Positions 38,445-49,200 of a stretch of 64,000 bases of DNA are shown piece after piece. Each line of letters starts with the position of its first letter. The first letter of the stretch is position 1. Position numbers and translations under genes: made by a program. Source of the stretch: Agromyces sp. SYSU T00194 (lineage in GTDB: Bacteria; Actinomycetota; Actinomycetes; Actinomycetales; Microbacteriaceae); the NCBI RefSeq assembly GCF_040496035.1, contig NZ_JBEPJZ010000002.1, positions 806,001 through 870,000 of the forward strand, in the 5' to 3' direction. Below the pieces are notes generated by a model, which saw only the letters and a list, made by a program, of their open reading frames with translations, had not been told where the DNA came from and made no database searches.

Positions 38445-38900
38445 TCAGGAGCGCCCCGCCAACCAGGCGGCGCACGCCGCGACGATCGCCTCGCCCGCGG
38501 CGATCGCCTCGGGCACGTCGGCGCGCACCGCGGTGGGCTGGTCGGGGCTCGGGTACTCGGTGCCGTTGCGCACCTGCCGCATCCACTCGAACTCGGCGAG
38601 CGCGTCGGCCGCCTCGGCGAGGAACTCCGCCGCCGCGAGCCCGGTGTTGCGGTGCGCGCCGCCCATGGGGCGCACGCGCAGGCCCTCGCTCGCGAGCACG
38701 GCGGTGAGCGCCTTGCGCGTGCCGTCGTAGGCGGCCGTGAACGCCATCGCCACGTCGTCGGTGCGGGCGAGCAGGCGGGCGGTCTCGAGATGCCGCCGCG
38801 CGGTCGCGATCAGCTCGTCGGCGTGCCCGGGGTTCACGGCGATGCGCTCGAGACGCCCGGTGGCGAGCATCCGCCGGATGACCGGGGTCGCATCAGCCAT
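38445..38900 (-). CDS. HEPN-domain protein, partner of the HTH-MNT gene
   Basis: The 151-aa helical protein resembles the HEPN family of the SAV_6107 type. ADELIATARRHLETARLL near the start and the later VRNGTEYP segment fit. In HEPN RNases the catalytic pattern is R-x4-6-H; here the position corresponds to R-N-G-T-E-Y, with tyrosine where histidine is usual, so activity is uncertain. The ATG overlaps the end of the MNT gene by 8 nt, so the two are co-translated from one promoter. HEPN/MNT pairs are known toxin-antitoxin systems; the toxin role is inferred. Confidence 0.75.
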   Translation of the reverse strand: MADATPVIRRMLATGRLERIAVNPGHADELIATARRHLETARLLARTDDVAMAFTAAYDGTRKALTAVLASEGLRVRPMGGAHRNTGLAAAEFLAEAADALAEFEWMRQVRNGTEYPSPDQPTAVRADVPEAIAAGEAIVAACAAWLAGRS

Positions 38901-39486
38901 CGGCCGCGTCCGTCAGCACCTCGACGAGCGGCCGGGCGCGCACCGTGGCGAGGAACGGCGTCGGCTCGGCCGCATCCCACTCCTCGGCCGCCACGCGCGT
39001 GACGTGCACGTCGAGGCCGATCTCCTCGCCGGCCCGAACGGCGACGTCGGCGAGCGCACGCCGCGACGGCGCGCCCACGACGAGCACGTCGACGTCGTTC
39101 GGGTACTCCCCCGGCTCGCCGAGCCGGCGTGCGGCCCACGACCCGTAGATGTAGGCGCGCTCCACGCCGTCGATCTCGCGGAGCATGCGCCGCAGCACCG
39201 GGACGGGCCCGTAGGTCGCCTGCACCAGTTCGCGCATGAGGGGGAAGAGCGGATGCCCAGGGTTGGCGCGCACCATGCGGTTGCGCCCGACCGTGCGATC
39301 GAGCAGCACCCCGCCGTCGACGAGGCGACCGACCTCCTTGTGCACGACGCCGCCGCCCGCGCCGACGCGTCGCCCGAGCTCGGCGAGCGAGCACTCCTCG
39401 TCGGGCCGCCCCAGCGTCTCGGCGAGCAGCGCTCCGGTGACATCCGACCGGATGAACGGCGTCAGCTGCGCGGGCATTGTCTTCAC
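38893..39486 (-). CDS. HTH-fused MNT-type nucleotidyltransferase (antitoxin-like)
   Basis: The 197-aa protein has an N-terminal winged-helix region (about residues 10-90: LGRPDEECSLAELGRRVGAG, HKEVGRLVDGGVLL) and a minimal nucleotidyltransferase domain with YIYGSWAARR followed by NDVDVLVVG. The two motifs are GS-x14-DxD, longer than the usual GS-x10-DxD. MNT antitoxins modify the HEPN partner by adenylylation. The start is GTG 39486, 8 nt after a -10 TATACT, so translation is probably leaderless; ATG 39477 is an alternative. An operator overlaps the promoter. Confidence 0.77.
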   Translation of the reverse strand: MKTMPAQLTPFIRSDVTGALLAETLGRPDEECSLAELGRRVGAGGGVVHKEVGRLVDGGVLLDRTVGRNRMVRANPGHPLFPLMRELVQATYGPVPVLRRMLREIDGVERAYIYGSWAARRLGEPGEYPNDVDVLVVGAPSRRALADVAVRAGEEIGLDVHVTRVAAEEWDAAEPTPFLATVRARPLVEVLTDAADG

Positions 39487-39523
39487 GGAACGTGAGTATA
39501 TCTTCGCGTTACGTGAATGTCTA
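39482..39523 (-). promoter_or_regulatory. Promoter and operator of the HTH-MNT/HEPN pair
   Basis: On the minus strand TAGACA (39523-39518) and TATACT (39500-39495) are 17 nt apart. The arms CGTTACGTGAA (39507-39517) and TTCACGGAACG (39482-39492) form an inverted repeat with 10 of 11 matches, spanning the -10 and the start codon. The HTH domain of the MNT protein is the obvious candidate to bind it. Confidence 0.78.
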
Positions 39524-40081
39524 CGACCCCGTCGCCCCATCCGATCGCGTCGACGATCGCATGGTCACCGCGGCGACGCCCACCGGCACGCCCACCAGCG
39601 CCAGCGCACCGAGCGCCCCGAAGACCACGTCGACGCTCGCCCAGTGCGCCGTCTCGACGATCTCGTACCCGCGGATGCCCGCCCACCGCTCGGGCACCCA
39701 GGCGGCCCTGGCGGTGTCGGCGCCATCGTCGAGCCGGCCCTTCAGCTCGACCGGCCGCAGGACGGTCGCTCCGTCGTCGCTCCGCCACACGCCGATGCTC
39801 GTGCCGCCCTCCTTGCCGGGCAGGTGCGACTCCTCCGCGTAGGTGCCCCACTGCGCCCCCGGCCCGAGCACCACCGCCCCCTCGACGGTGTTCTTCACCA
39901 TGATGCCGACGAGCAGCAGGTAGCCGAGCACCATGGCGAGCAGCATCACCGACCAGAACAGGCGGGCGGATGCCGTACGCCAGCGCCGTCCCGAAGCAGC
40001 TCCCGTCGATGCCGCGGCGACGTCCATGGACGCGGCGACCGCGGCCACGTCGCCCGGTGCCGTCCGTTCACGTTCGCCCAT
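39521..40081 (-). CDS. Membrane protein with two transmembrane segments, function unknown
   Basis: The 186-aa protein has about 35 polar residues, then a hydrophobic segment (LFWSVMLLAMVLGYLLLVGIM), an extracytoplasmic domain of about 70 residues (GTYAEESHLPGKEGG, STGVW-like) and a second segment near the C-terminus. The topology suggests that both ends are cytoplasmic. No family is recognised. Its gene precedes and slightly overlaps the MNT/HEPN promoter region. Confidence 0.72.
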   Translation of the reverse strand: MGERERTAPGDVAAVAASMDVAAASTGAASGRRWRTASARLFWSVMLLAMVLGYLLLVGIMVKNTVEGAVVLGPGAQWGTYAEESHLPGKEGGTSIGVWRSDDGATVLRPVELKGRLDDGADTARAAWVPERWAGIRGYEIVETAHWASVDVVFGALGALALVGVPVGVAAVTMRSSTRSDGATGS

Positions 40082-40194
40082 ACTCGCGACCAGCCTCCTG
40101 CAGGGGTGTCGCCCGACAGTAACCCGACGCTGCGCTCGCCACCGGCGCGGCACGCGCGACCCTGTGGACGAGCCGCGCGGCGCCCCGACCGGGG

Positions 40195-43065
40195 TCAGGC
40201 GCCGGATCGCTCACGCAGCCAGTGCACGGTGCCCCGCCGATCGAGGTCGTGTGCGGCGATCGCGGCGAGCGTGCGGCGCTCCAGCGTCACGGCGCCCTGC
40301 TCGCGCGAGATCCGCAACGAGCGGTCGAGCTGTTCGTCCGCCTGGCGCTCGAGGGTGCCTCGCGTCCCCGGTCCGGCTGCGCCGGCGGCCGCGAGCAGCA
40401 GGCCCGCACGCATGCGCGTGAGTTCGGCCAGGTACCAGACCTCGCCCGACGACTCGGCGATGTCGATCGCGCGATCGACCGCCTCGATCGCCTCGGGGAC
40501 GCGCCGCGCGGCCGTCTCCGCCTCGGCCAGAAGCGAGAGGTGGTACGGACCCCAGATGCCGTCGGCGACGGATTCGACCTCGGCGAGGCCGGAACGGATC
40601 ACCTCCGCGGCGTCCGGCGGCGAGTCCTCGATCATCGCCCACCCCCGCATCACGCGACCGGCGGAGATCCAGAGCGCGAACTCGTTCGCCTCCGCGAGGG
40701 CCAGCAGTTCCCCGGCGAGCGCCCGGACCGTCTCGACGTCGCCGAGGAGCTGGTGCACCGCCGAGAGCGCGCCGAGCGCCTGCGCGAGCCCGTCGGGCCG
40801 CGAGCCGGCCCGGGCGAGCCGCAGGGCGTCCTCGGCCAGCTCGCGTGCCGCCACCGGTCGCCCGAGGAGCCACTCGTCGAGGGCGGCGAAGGACCGCAGC
40901 AGCACGCCGGAATCCTGGTACGCACCGGCGAGCCGCCGACGCACCTCCGGCGAGTCGAACTCCCCGGCACGCTCGATGTGCACGCGCGCCCCGACGGGGT
41001 CGCCGAGCGCCAGGGTCGTGACCGCCTGCGCGTTCGCCGCCTGCAGCCGCAGCCCGTCGTCGGCCGAGCTCACGGCAGCCGCCGCCAGCCGACCCAGAGG
41101 CCGTTGCGATCCGCGCAGGTCGCCGCGCATGAGGGCAACGCTCCAGAGCACGTAGGAGATGCGCCCGAGCGCACTCGGTTCGTCCACCCGGGCAGCGGCG
41201 ACCTCGAGCAGCGCCGCCTCCTCGGCGACCCGGTCGGACCGCACGCCCCACGCGAGGATCGCGGCCGCGACCCTCGTGACGCGCAACCGTGCGTGCAGGG
41301 CGGTGGTGACGGGGTCGACGAAGGTCGACTCCGCATCCGCCGAGGCCCGCAGCTCCTCGAGGAGCTCGAGGGCGCGATCGGTGTGCGCGAGCGCGACGGC
41401 CGGCACCTGGCGACCCATCGCGGTCTCGGCGGCGTGGGCGAACCAGACGGCGGCGCTGGCGGCGTCGGCCCCGCGGTCGAAGTGCGTCGCGACCTCGGCC
41501 GCGGCGGCCCCCGGGCGCTCGGCGAATGCCGCACCGAGCCGCTCGCCGATGCGGCGGTGCACGAGCACCCGGCGCGCGCCCCCGAGCCGCCCGTAGAGCA
41601 CGTCCCGGTGCAGCGCGTGCGCGAACGCGTACCGCGCGGTGACAGTGCCGTCGGGCCACGTCGCCGGCTCCAGCTCCTGCAGGAGCCCGTGACTGCGGGC
41701 GAGCCGCGCGAGGTGCTCCTCCACGTCCTCCGGAGGTGCTCCCTCGTCCACCGCGGCGACGGAAGCGGTCGCGAACTCGATCCCGGCGACGGCGGCGGTC
41801 TCGAGGAGTCGCCGGTCGACGGCGGGCAGCGTCCCGATCCGCCGCTCGACGACGCGGCGGAGGCCGTCGGGGATCTGATGCGTCGCTGCGGTGCCCGCGT
41901 GGGCGTCCGCGGCGCCCACGCGGTCGGCGAGCAGCGAGAGGTACAGCGGGTTGCCACCCGTCCGGCGCAGCAGGTCGCCCACGAGGACGTCGTCGACCTC
42001 GGCACGCCCGGCACGATCGGTGACGAACGCGCGCACCGCTGCCGCATCCAACGGCCCGAGCACGAGGAAGCCCGACTCGCCGAGCGAGCCGAGTCGATCG
42101 GGCAGGTCCGCCTCGGGGCCGCCCTGCCGCGCGGCGTCGGTGCGTGCGGTCGCGAGGAGGAGCAGCCCGGCGGGCGCGCCGCGCTGCGCCAGCGCCGAGA
42201 CGAGTTCGAGGCTCGCCCGGTCGGCCGCGTGGAGGTCCTCGCAGACGAGGAGCACCGACGCCTCGGCGGCGAGCTCCGACATGGCGTCGACGAACTCCCG
42301 CAGCATCCGCCCGCGGCTCGCCCCGGCGCTGCCGGATCGCAGCTCCGCCGCGCGCGTGACGACCGCCTGCCCCGAGAGCTGCGCGATCCACGACGGCGCA
42401 CGCGCCGCCAGCACCGAGCGTGCACGCGCACCGCGCGGGCCGGCGCAGAGCGCGCCGAGCGCGTCGAGGAACGGGTGGTAGGGGTCGCCGTCGCCCAACC
42501 GCTCGACGCACTGACCCTCCCCGATCCACGAGGCGCCCGCGAGGCGCGCCTCGTCGACGAAGGCGCGCACGAGCGCCGACTTGCCGATGCCGAGCTCCCC
42601 TGCGACGACGCCGACGCGTCGGCCGCGTTCACCGGCGGCAGCCCACCACCCACCGAGCACGGCGAGCTCCTCGTCGCGCCCGACGAGTGCCGGCGACTCG
42701 CGGCCCGCACGCATGTCGATGACGGCTGCGACGAACCGGTACCCGCGGCGGTGCGCGGTCGCGATGAAGCGCGGCTGCCGGGGATCGTCGCCGAGTTCCC
42801 GGCGCAGTTCGTTCACGCAGACGGCGAGCGCGTCATCGCCCCCACCGATCGGGCCCCATGCGGCGGCGATCAGCTCGCGCTTGGACACGACGTCACCGGC
42901 GTGCACCAGCAGCTCGCGGAGCACGCCCGCGGTTTTCGGTCGCAGTGAGACCTCGCCGCGGGGACCGGCCAGCCGGCCGTCGGCTGCGTCGAAGCGCCAC
43001 TCGTCGAAGTGGAAGGTCTCGGGTTCGGGAAGGCGGGCTGGCGGGATCTGCACGACATCGCTCAC
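40195..43065 (-). CDS. Large winged-helix plus AAA ATPase plus TPR regulator
   Basis: The 956-aa protein starts with an OmpR/CadC-type DNA-binding domain (about residues 15-110: HFDEWRFDAADGRLAGP, VSLRPKTAGVLRELLVHAG, NELRRELGDDPRQPRFIATA), then an ATPase (GVVAGELGIGKSALVRAFVDEA as Walker A, VLLVCEDLHAAD as Walker B), and then about 500 residues of helical repeats. This is the AfsR/LAL-like layout. GTG 43065 is the chosen start (GGAGG 10 nt upstream); ATG 43113 is an alternative. It is divergent from the giant Rhs gene with 205 nt between, so it may control it (inference). Confidence 0.85.
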   Translation of the reverse strand: MSDVVQIPPARLPEPETFHFDEWRFDAADGRLAGPRGEVSLRPKTAGVLRELLVHAGDVVSKRELIAAAWGPIGGGDDALAVCVNELRRELGDDPRQPRFIATAHRRGYRFVAAVIDMRAGRESPALVGRDEELAVLGGWWAAAGERGRRVGVVAGELGIGKSALVRAFVDEARLAGASWIGEGQCVERLGDGDPYHPFLDALGALCAGPRGARARSVLAARAPSWIAQLSGQAVVTRAAELRSGSAGASRGRMLREFVDAMSELAAEASVLLVCEDLHAADRASLELVSALAQRGAPAGLLLLATARTDAARQGGPEADLPDRLGSLGESGFLVLGPLDAAAVRAFVTDRAGRAEVDDVLVGDLLRRTGGNPLYLSLLADRVGAADAHAGTAATHQIPDGLRRVVERRIGTLPAVDRRLLETAAVAGIEFATASVAAVDEGAPPEDVEEHLARLARSHGLLQELEPATWPDGTVTARYAFAHALHRDVLYGRLGGARRVLVHRRIGERLGAAFAERPGAAAAEVATHFDRGADAASAAVWFAHAAETAMGRQVPAVALAHTDRALELLEELRASADAESTFVDPVTTALHARLRVTRVAAAILAWGVRSDRVAEEAALLEVAAARVDEPSALGRISYVLWSVALMRGDLRGSQRPLGRLAAAAVSSADDGLRLQAANAQAVTTLALGDPVGARVHIERAGEFDSPEVRRRLAGAYQDSGVLLRSFAALDEWLLGRPVAARELAEDALRLARAGSRPDGLAQALGALSAVHQLLGDVETVRALAGELLALAEANEFALWISAGRVMRGWAMIEDSPPDAAEVIRSGLAEVESVADGIWGPYHLSLLAEAETAARRVPEAIEAVDRAIDIAESSGEVWYLAELTRMRAGLLLAAAGAAGPGTRGTLERQADEQLDRSLRISREQGAVTLERRTLAAIAAHDLDRRGTVHWLRERSGA

Positions 43066-43270
43066 CGGGCCCGGACCTCCGTTCGGCGCTGCCTCGGCCG
43101 GGCCGCGCTCCACGTTCGACCACGATGTCGACGCCGACCGCTCCCGGCTGGGAATGTGATGTGAATACTAATGCAAGAACTTCGTAAGGACACGAGCACC
43201 GCTCACATAGTCGACTGGGGACCGGACGGTCGCCGCCGGGAACCGTCCTGCCCGACGACGGAGGTCCCCG

Positions 43271-46200
43271 ATGGCCAAGCGGCTCTCGTTCACTGCAAAG
43301 GTGGTGGCGACCACCGCGGTGATCGCACTCGCCACGACCGGGGCGATCGCCGCGACCGGCGGCTTCGACGGCGACGGCCTCGGCCCCGGCGAGGCCCTCG
43401 CACGCGAGTCGATCCTCACCCCCGACGAGCTCGGTGACGGCGCGTTCGACGGCCTGCAGTACGCGGATGCCACGGAGGGACTCGTCGTGGTCGACGCGCC
43501 GGAGGCATCGAGCGACGGCGGCGCGCACCTCGCGTATCCGCTCCCGATCCCGGCGGGCCGCGGCATCACCCCCGAGCTGTCCCTCGAGTACGACTCCTCG
43601 GGCGGCAACAGCTGGGTCGGCACCGGCTGGGACCTCGGCGTCGGCGAGGTCGCGGTGGACACGACCTTCGGCGCCCCCTACTTCGACGCCGACCACGAGA
43701 GCGAGAGCTACACGCTCGACGGCGACGCACTGGTGCCGAACGCGCTGGGCGATGAGTGGGACGAGCGCGTCTCCGGCGACCGCGAGGACTTCGTGCGCCA
43801 GGTCGAGACCGAGTACGAGCAGATCATCCGACACGAGGTCGGCGACGGCGGACCGGACGACTACTACTGGGAGGTGCGCCAGGCCGACGGCGGCATCCGC
43901 TGGTACGGCGGCTACCCCGACGCCGGCGGCCCGTACGGCGACGACTCCAGCGAGGGCACCATCGACCGCGACGCGATCGTCACCGACGACGCCGGCAACC
44001 AGGTGCGCTGGCTGCTCTCCGCCCAGCGCGACATCGGCTACAGCATCATCCGGTACCACTACGAGACCTACGACTACCAGCGTTCGGGCGAGTCGTGGGC
44101 GAGCGGATGCAGCGGATCGACGCTCTGCGCGCGCCACACGTACCTCGACCACATCGACTACACGATCGCGGCCGAGGCATCGGGGCAGCTCGCCGACCCC
44201 GCGTACCGGGTGGACTTCATCCTCGAGTCCGAGCTCGAACCCGCACCCGCCCGACGGGGCGACCCCATCCTCGACGGCACCGGCCGCTACCTCGACCTGA
44301 CCTGGGAGCGCCTCGCCCGCATCGAGGTGCGGCACGGCGACCTCACGCTCGACCCGACGCGTGCACGCAGCTTCCCGGCCGACTCCGGTGCCGACGACCT
44401 CGCCGCCCGGTACGACCTCGCCTATCGGGACGCGGCCCTGAGCCCGTTCGGCAAGTCGCTGCTCGAATCGGTGACGCAGGGCGCGCACGACCCGGACGTC
44501 GCCGCGACGCACGAGTTCACCTACTTCGACGAGGTGGGCAACGCCACGGCCGGCTATACGGGATTCGCCTCGGACCAGTCGTGGTCGACCGGTGAAGACA
44601 TGGGCGACCGCTCCTGGCTCGACAGCAACGTGTCGGCCGGCGCGCTCGGCGGCTCGGAGAACAACTCGGGCGAAGGCCACGCGTACATCGGCTTCAACGC
44701 ATTCGTCCCCCAGAAGGTCGGCTCGGTCGGCGCATCGGTACAACTCGGCGGCGGCACGACGACCGGCGTCGCGGAGTGGATCGACCTGAACGGCGACGGG
44801 CTGCCCGACAAGGTCTACCGCGCCGGCGGCACGATCGGCGGCGGCATCTCGTACCGGCTCAACACGGGTGGCGCCAACGGCTCGGGCACCACGTTCTCCG
44901 ACCCGGTCCCGCTGCCGACCCTGAAGTCCCTCTCGGTCGAGGACGAGTTCAACATGCAGTTCGCGCTCGAGGCGCACCTCGGCGTCACCGCATCGTTCGG
45001 CGTCGGCACCTCCATCGCCTGGGGCGACACGTACTTCACCGACGTCAACGCCGACGGTCTGCCCGACCTCGTGTACGACGGCAAGGTGCTCTTCAACCGG
45101 CTCGTCAACGGCGTGCCGACCTTCGCCGAGTCGAGCACCGGCACTGCCGTGCCGATCGCGACCGGCGCCGCCCCCGACGTGGGGAATTCCCAGGTCGACG
45201 AGCTGCGCGAGCTGCTCGCCGACCAGTCCCCCCTCGTCGACACCGTAAGGCGCTGGATCGCACCGTTCACCGGCACCGTCGAGGTCGACGCGCCGGTCGT
45301 GCTCGACCCGGCGGAGGCGTCGCTCGACGGCGTGCGCGTGGCGATCGAGTACGACGGCACCGAGATCGATGCGGCGAACCTGCTCGCGACCGGCGCGGAG
45401 GCGTTCACGACGCCGTACCCGGTCGACGTCGAGCAGGGGCATCCGCTCTACTTCCGCGTCGGCTCCGTCAACGACGGCGCGAACGACGAGGTGATCTGGT
45501 CGCCGGTCGTCACCTACATCGAGATCGACGGTGACGAGGTCGTCGATGCGGGGCAGGCACCCAGCGGGTCGAGCGCGACGGAGGTCCCGCTCGACGTCAA
45601 TGGCCTCTCGCAGACCGTGTACGACGCGACGAGCGACTTCACGCTGTCGGGGCGTCCCGGCACGAGCGTGGTCATGCCCTACGACGGCACCGTGCGATTC
45701 ACCGGCGCGCTCACGAAGCACGCGGCCACCTCCGACGACCTGCAGCTCGTGCTGAAGCACAACGGCGTCGCCGTGCCCGGCTCCGGCATCGTGATCGACG
45801 CCGACTTCATCGGCGACACGCCGATCTCGGTCGACTTCGACGTCGCGCAGCCGGTCGCGCCCAGCTCGGGCAACGAGAACGGCTCGACCGACACAGTGGA
45901 GGCGTACCTCGCGGTCGACTCCCCGATCGACCTCAACGCCATCACCTGGACCCCCGAGCTGTTCTACCTCGACGCCACCGACGTCAACGGCGACCCGCTC
46001 GACGTGGTCGACTCGAACGGCGAGTACATCCGCAGCGTCGACCTGACGCCCGAGATCGAGCAGTACCCGATCCACTCGTCCACCGGACCCGTCTCGCCGT
46101 GGGAGTCGACCACCGGCGAGACCCTCGACGCGATCGTGAGCTTCTCCGGCGCGGCCGTCCCGCGCGACGGCGACGGCAACCGCCGCTACCCCGGTGCGGT

Positions 46201-49200
46201 GCTGACGGTGAAGACCGTCGACGGCGTCGTCGCCCAGCAGGCGTTCACCCTCGCCGCCACCGATGACTCCGGTGGCTACGAGAACACGCTCGACCTGAAC
46301 TTCGACCTCGACGACGGGACCGACTACTGGTTCGAGGTGACGACACGCGACGCGGAGTTCGCCCAGGACTTCGGCACCATGACCGTCGAGCTCACGGACC
46401 CCGACGACCCCGCGTCGACCGACATCGAGGTGGACGCCACCTTCTACGGTGCCGACTACCAGGGCATCTTCCCGCTCGCCTACCGCGGCTGGGGACTCGC
46501 GGGGTACACCGCGAACGACGAGCTCGCGACCGAGACGATCGATGACGCGGCGTTCGTCATCGACGCTGACGAGCTGGCGGACCAGACCGAGCCGTCGGGC
46601 TTCGACGACGTGCCCGCCGAGGGGCCCGACCCCGACCCGTCGTTCGCGTTCCTCGCGCTCTCGGAGCCCCCCACGCTCGACCCGACGCTGGCGGCCGCCG
46701 CGGGCACGCCGCTCGCGGGCAACCAGTGGCGCGGCAACCGCGACAACCTCGCCGGCGGGCCCGAGCGCATGCGATCCTCGAGGCTCGCGTCCGACAGCGC
46801 CGACCTCGGCACCACGGGCGGTGGCGGCACCGGCATCACCCGTATCTCGACCGTCTCGCCCTCGCTCGCGCTGGGCTTCGGCTTCGGTCCGCTCGGCGGG
46901 TCCGTGGGCGTCGGCACCAGCCAGAGCGTCGTCGACTACGAGGACCTGAACGGCGATGGCTACCCCGACCTGCTCGTCCCCGACGGCGTGCAGTTCACGA
47001 CGCAGCGCGGTGCGCTCGGCCAGGGTTTGACCGACATGGGGCTCGACTACGTCAACCAGGACTTCACGGTCAACGCGCAGGGCGGCCTCGACGCCGGCCT
47101 CGTCAACGTCTCGCCGAACAGCAAGGGACGCACGAACGCCACGAGCGGCAACGCGTCCGGCAAGGGCGGCTCGGCGTCCGAGGACGCCGGGCTCGGCGCG
47201 GGCTTCGGCGTCGCGATCGGCGGCGGCATCGACGGCAGCTGGACCAACCCGAACGACTCGGGCGGGCTCGTGAACACGCCGTACTCGAGCTCCGAGCTCG
47301 GCGGCGTGGTCCGCGACCAGGCCGACGTGATCTCGGGTGGGTTCGGCGGCCAGCAGGAGCTCGCCGACGTCAACGGCGACGGCCTGCCCGACCGCGTGGT
47401 CACCGACGACACCGGCGTGTACGTCTACTACAACCTCGGCTACGGGTTCACCTCGCAGCGCACCAAGCTCACCGCCGGCGGGTTCGGCACGCAGGAGTCG
47501 ATCGGCGGCAGCGCCTCCCTCGGCTTCGCGACGCCGTGGGGCGAGTTCTCCGGCGGGGCATCCCTCACGTGGAACTACGACATGGTGCGCTACGCCTGGA
47601 TCGACGTGAACGGCGACGGCATCCTCGACCGCCTGCACAAGGGCGCCAACGACGCACAGCCCACGGTGACGTTCGGCACCGGGTCGGGCCTGTACGGCTC
47701 ACCCGTCACGTACGGCGAATTCGCGACGACGGCGGGCGTGGGCGCGGCGAACGTCGAGTCGGGCCCGCAGATCGGCTACGACCGGGCGCAGGGCATCGGC
47801 GGTGGGTTCGACTTCACGATCTACGCCGGCCCGCTGTGCGTGGCCGCGTGCTACCTCGTGATCAACCCGGGCGCGTCGTACCAGAACTCGGTGAGCTTCA
47901 CCGAGGTCACGCTCGACGACATCGACGGTGACGGCTACGTCGACTCGCTGAGCACCACCGACGACGACAAGGTGTCGGTGCGCCTCAACCAGGCGGGCAA
48001 GGCGAACCTGCTCGAGACGGTCGAGAACCCGCTGGGCGGGACGATCACCCTCGACTACGACCGCGACGGCAACACCTACGCGCACCCCGACTCGATCTGG
48101 ACCATGTCGAAGGTGTCGGTGAACGACGGCCGCCCCGGCGACGGCGTCGACGTGCGGACCTCGACGTTCGAGTACGACGGCCTGCGCTTCGACCGGCTGT
48201 TCCGCCAGTCGCTCGGCTACAGCAGCATCGTCGAGCACGAGCTGGACGAGGCGGGCACGACCGCCCTGCGCGACACCACGCGCACCTTCCTCAACGACAA
48301 CATCTTCACGGCCGGCCTCGGGACATCGACCGAGCTGTCGGATGCCTCGAGCGGCGACGTGATCCGCGGCGCGTACCTCGAGTGGGAGTACCGCGAGGTC
48401 GTCGGATTCGACGCGGGCGTCGACCCGCGCGACCCGGTCGCGACCTCGGAGGTCTCGCTGCTGCCGGACGCCGCGGTGCCGACCCCCGGCGCCCTCGGCA
48501 CCGCGATCGCTCCACTCGCCGTCTCGACGACCGAGCGCTGGTACGACGCGTCCGGCGCGGCCGGGCAGGAGACGCGATCGACGTTCACCTACGACGGGAT
48601 GGGCAACATCCTCACGGAGGTCGACGAGGGCGAGACGGATGACCCCGCCGACGACCTGACCACGACGACCGTCTACTCCGACTGCGAGATCTCGTCGAGC
48701 ATGGACCCCCAGTGCCCGCCGGAGTTCGGCACGACCGGCGCCCCGGAGCATCCGTCGCCGTACTGGTCGGACACCCGCTGCCCGACCTGGGTGAGCATGC
48801 CGGCGATCGTCACGATCACCAACAGCGCCACCGGTGAGGTCTACCGCCACAGCGACGGGAGCCCAGCGCTCTGCGACAACGCCGGCGTGACGCACCTGGA
48901 GGAGCTCGTCGACGGCGACACCACCGCCGTCACCGACCTCGCCTACGACGAATGGGGCAGCTACAACCGCATCGTCTACCCCGAGGGCGAGGACGGCGTG
49001 CGGTACGCGGTCGAGTACGTCTACGACGCCGACCGCCACTCCGACATCGCGAAGGTCACCGAGTACGACCTCGACGAGACCGCAGCCACGCTCGACACGG
49101 GCTGCACGGACGCGGTGACCTCGGTCGAGGCCTTCCTCGACTACGACGGATGCACCGTGCCGGTGCCCGTGCGCACCGGCCTGACCTCCACGGCGACGTT

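Noticed and set aside
43141..43210. tRNA or small RNA in the AT-richer stretch before the Rhs gene
   Set aside because: No cloverleaf or terminator-like structure is visible; it reads as a promoter region.
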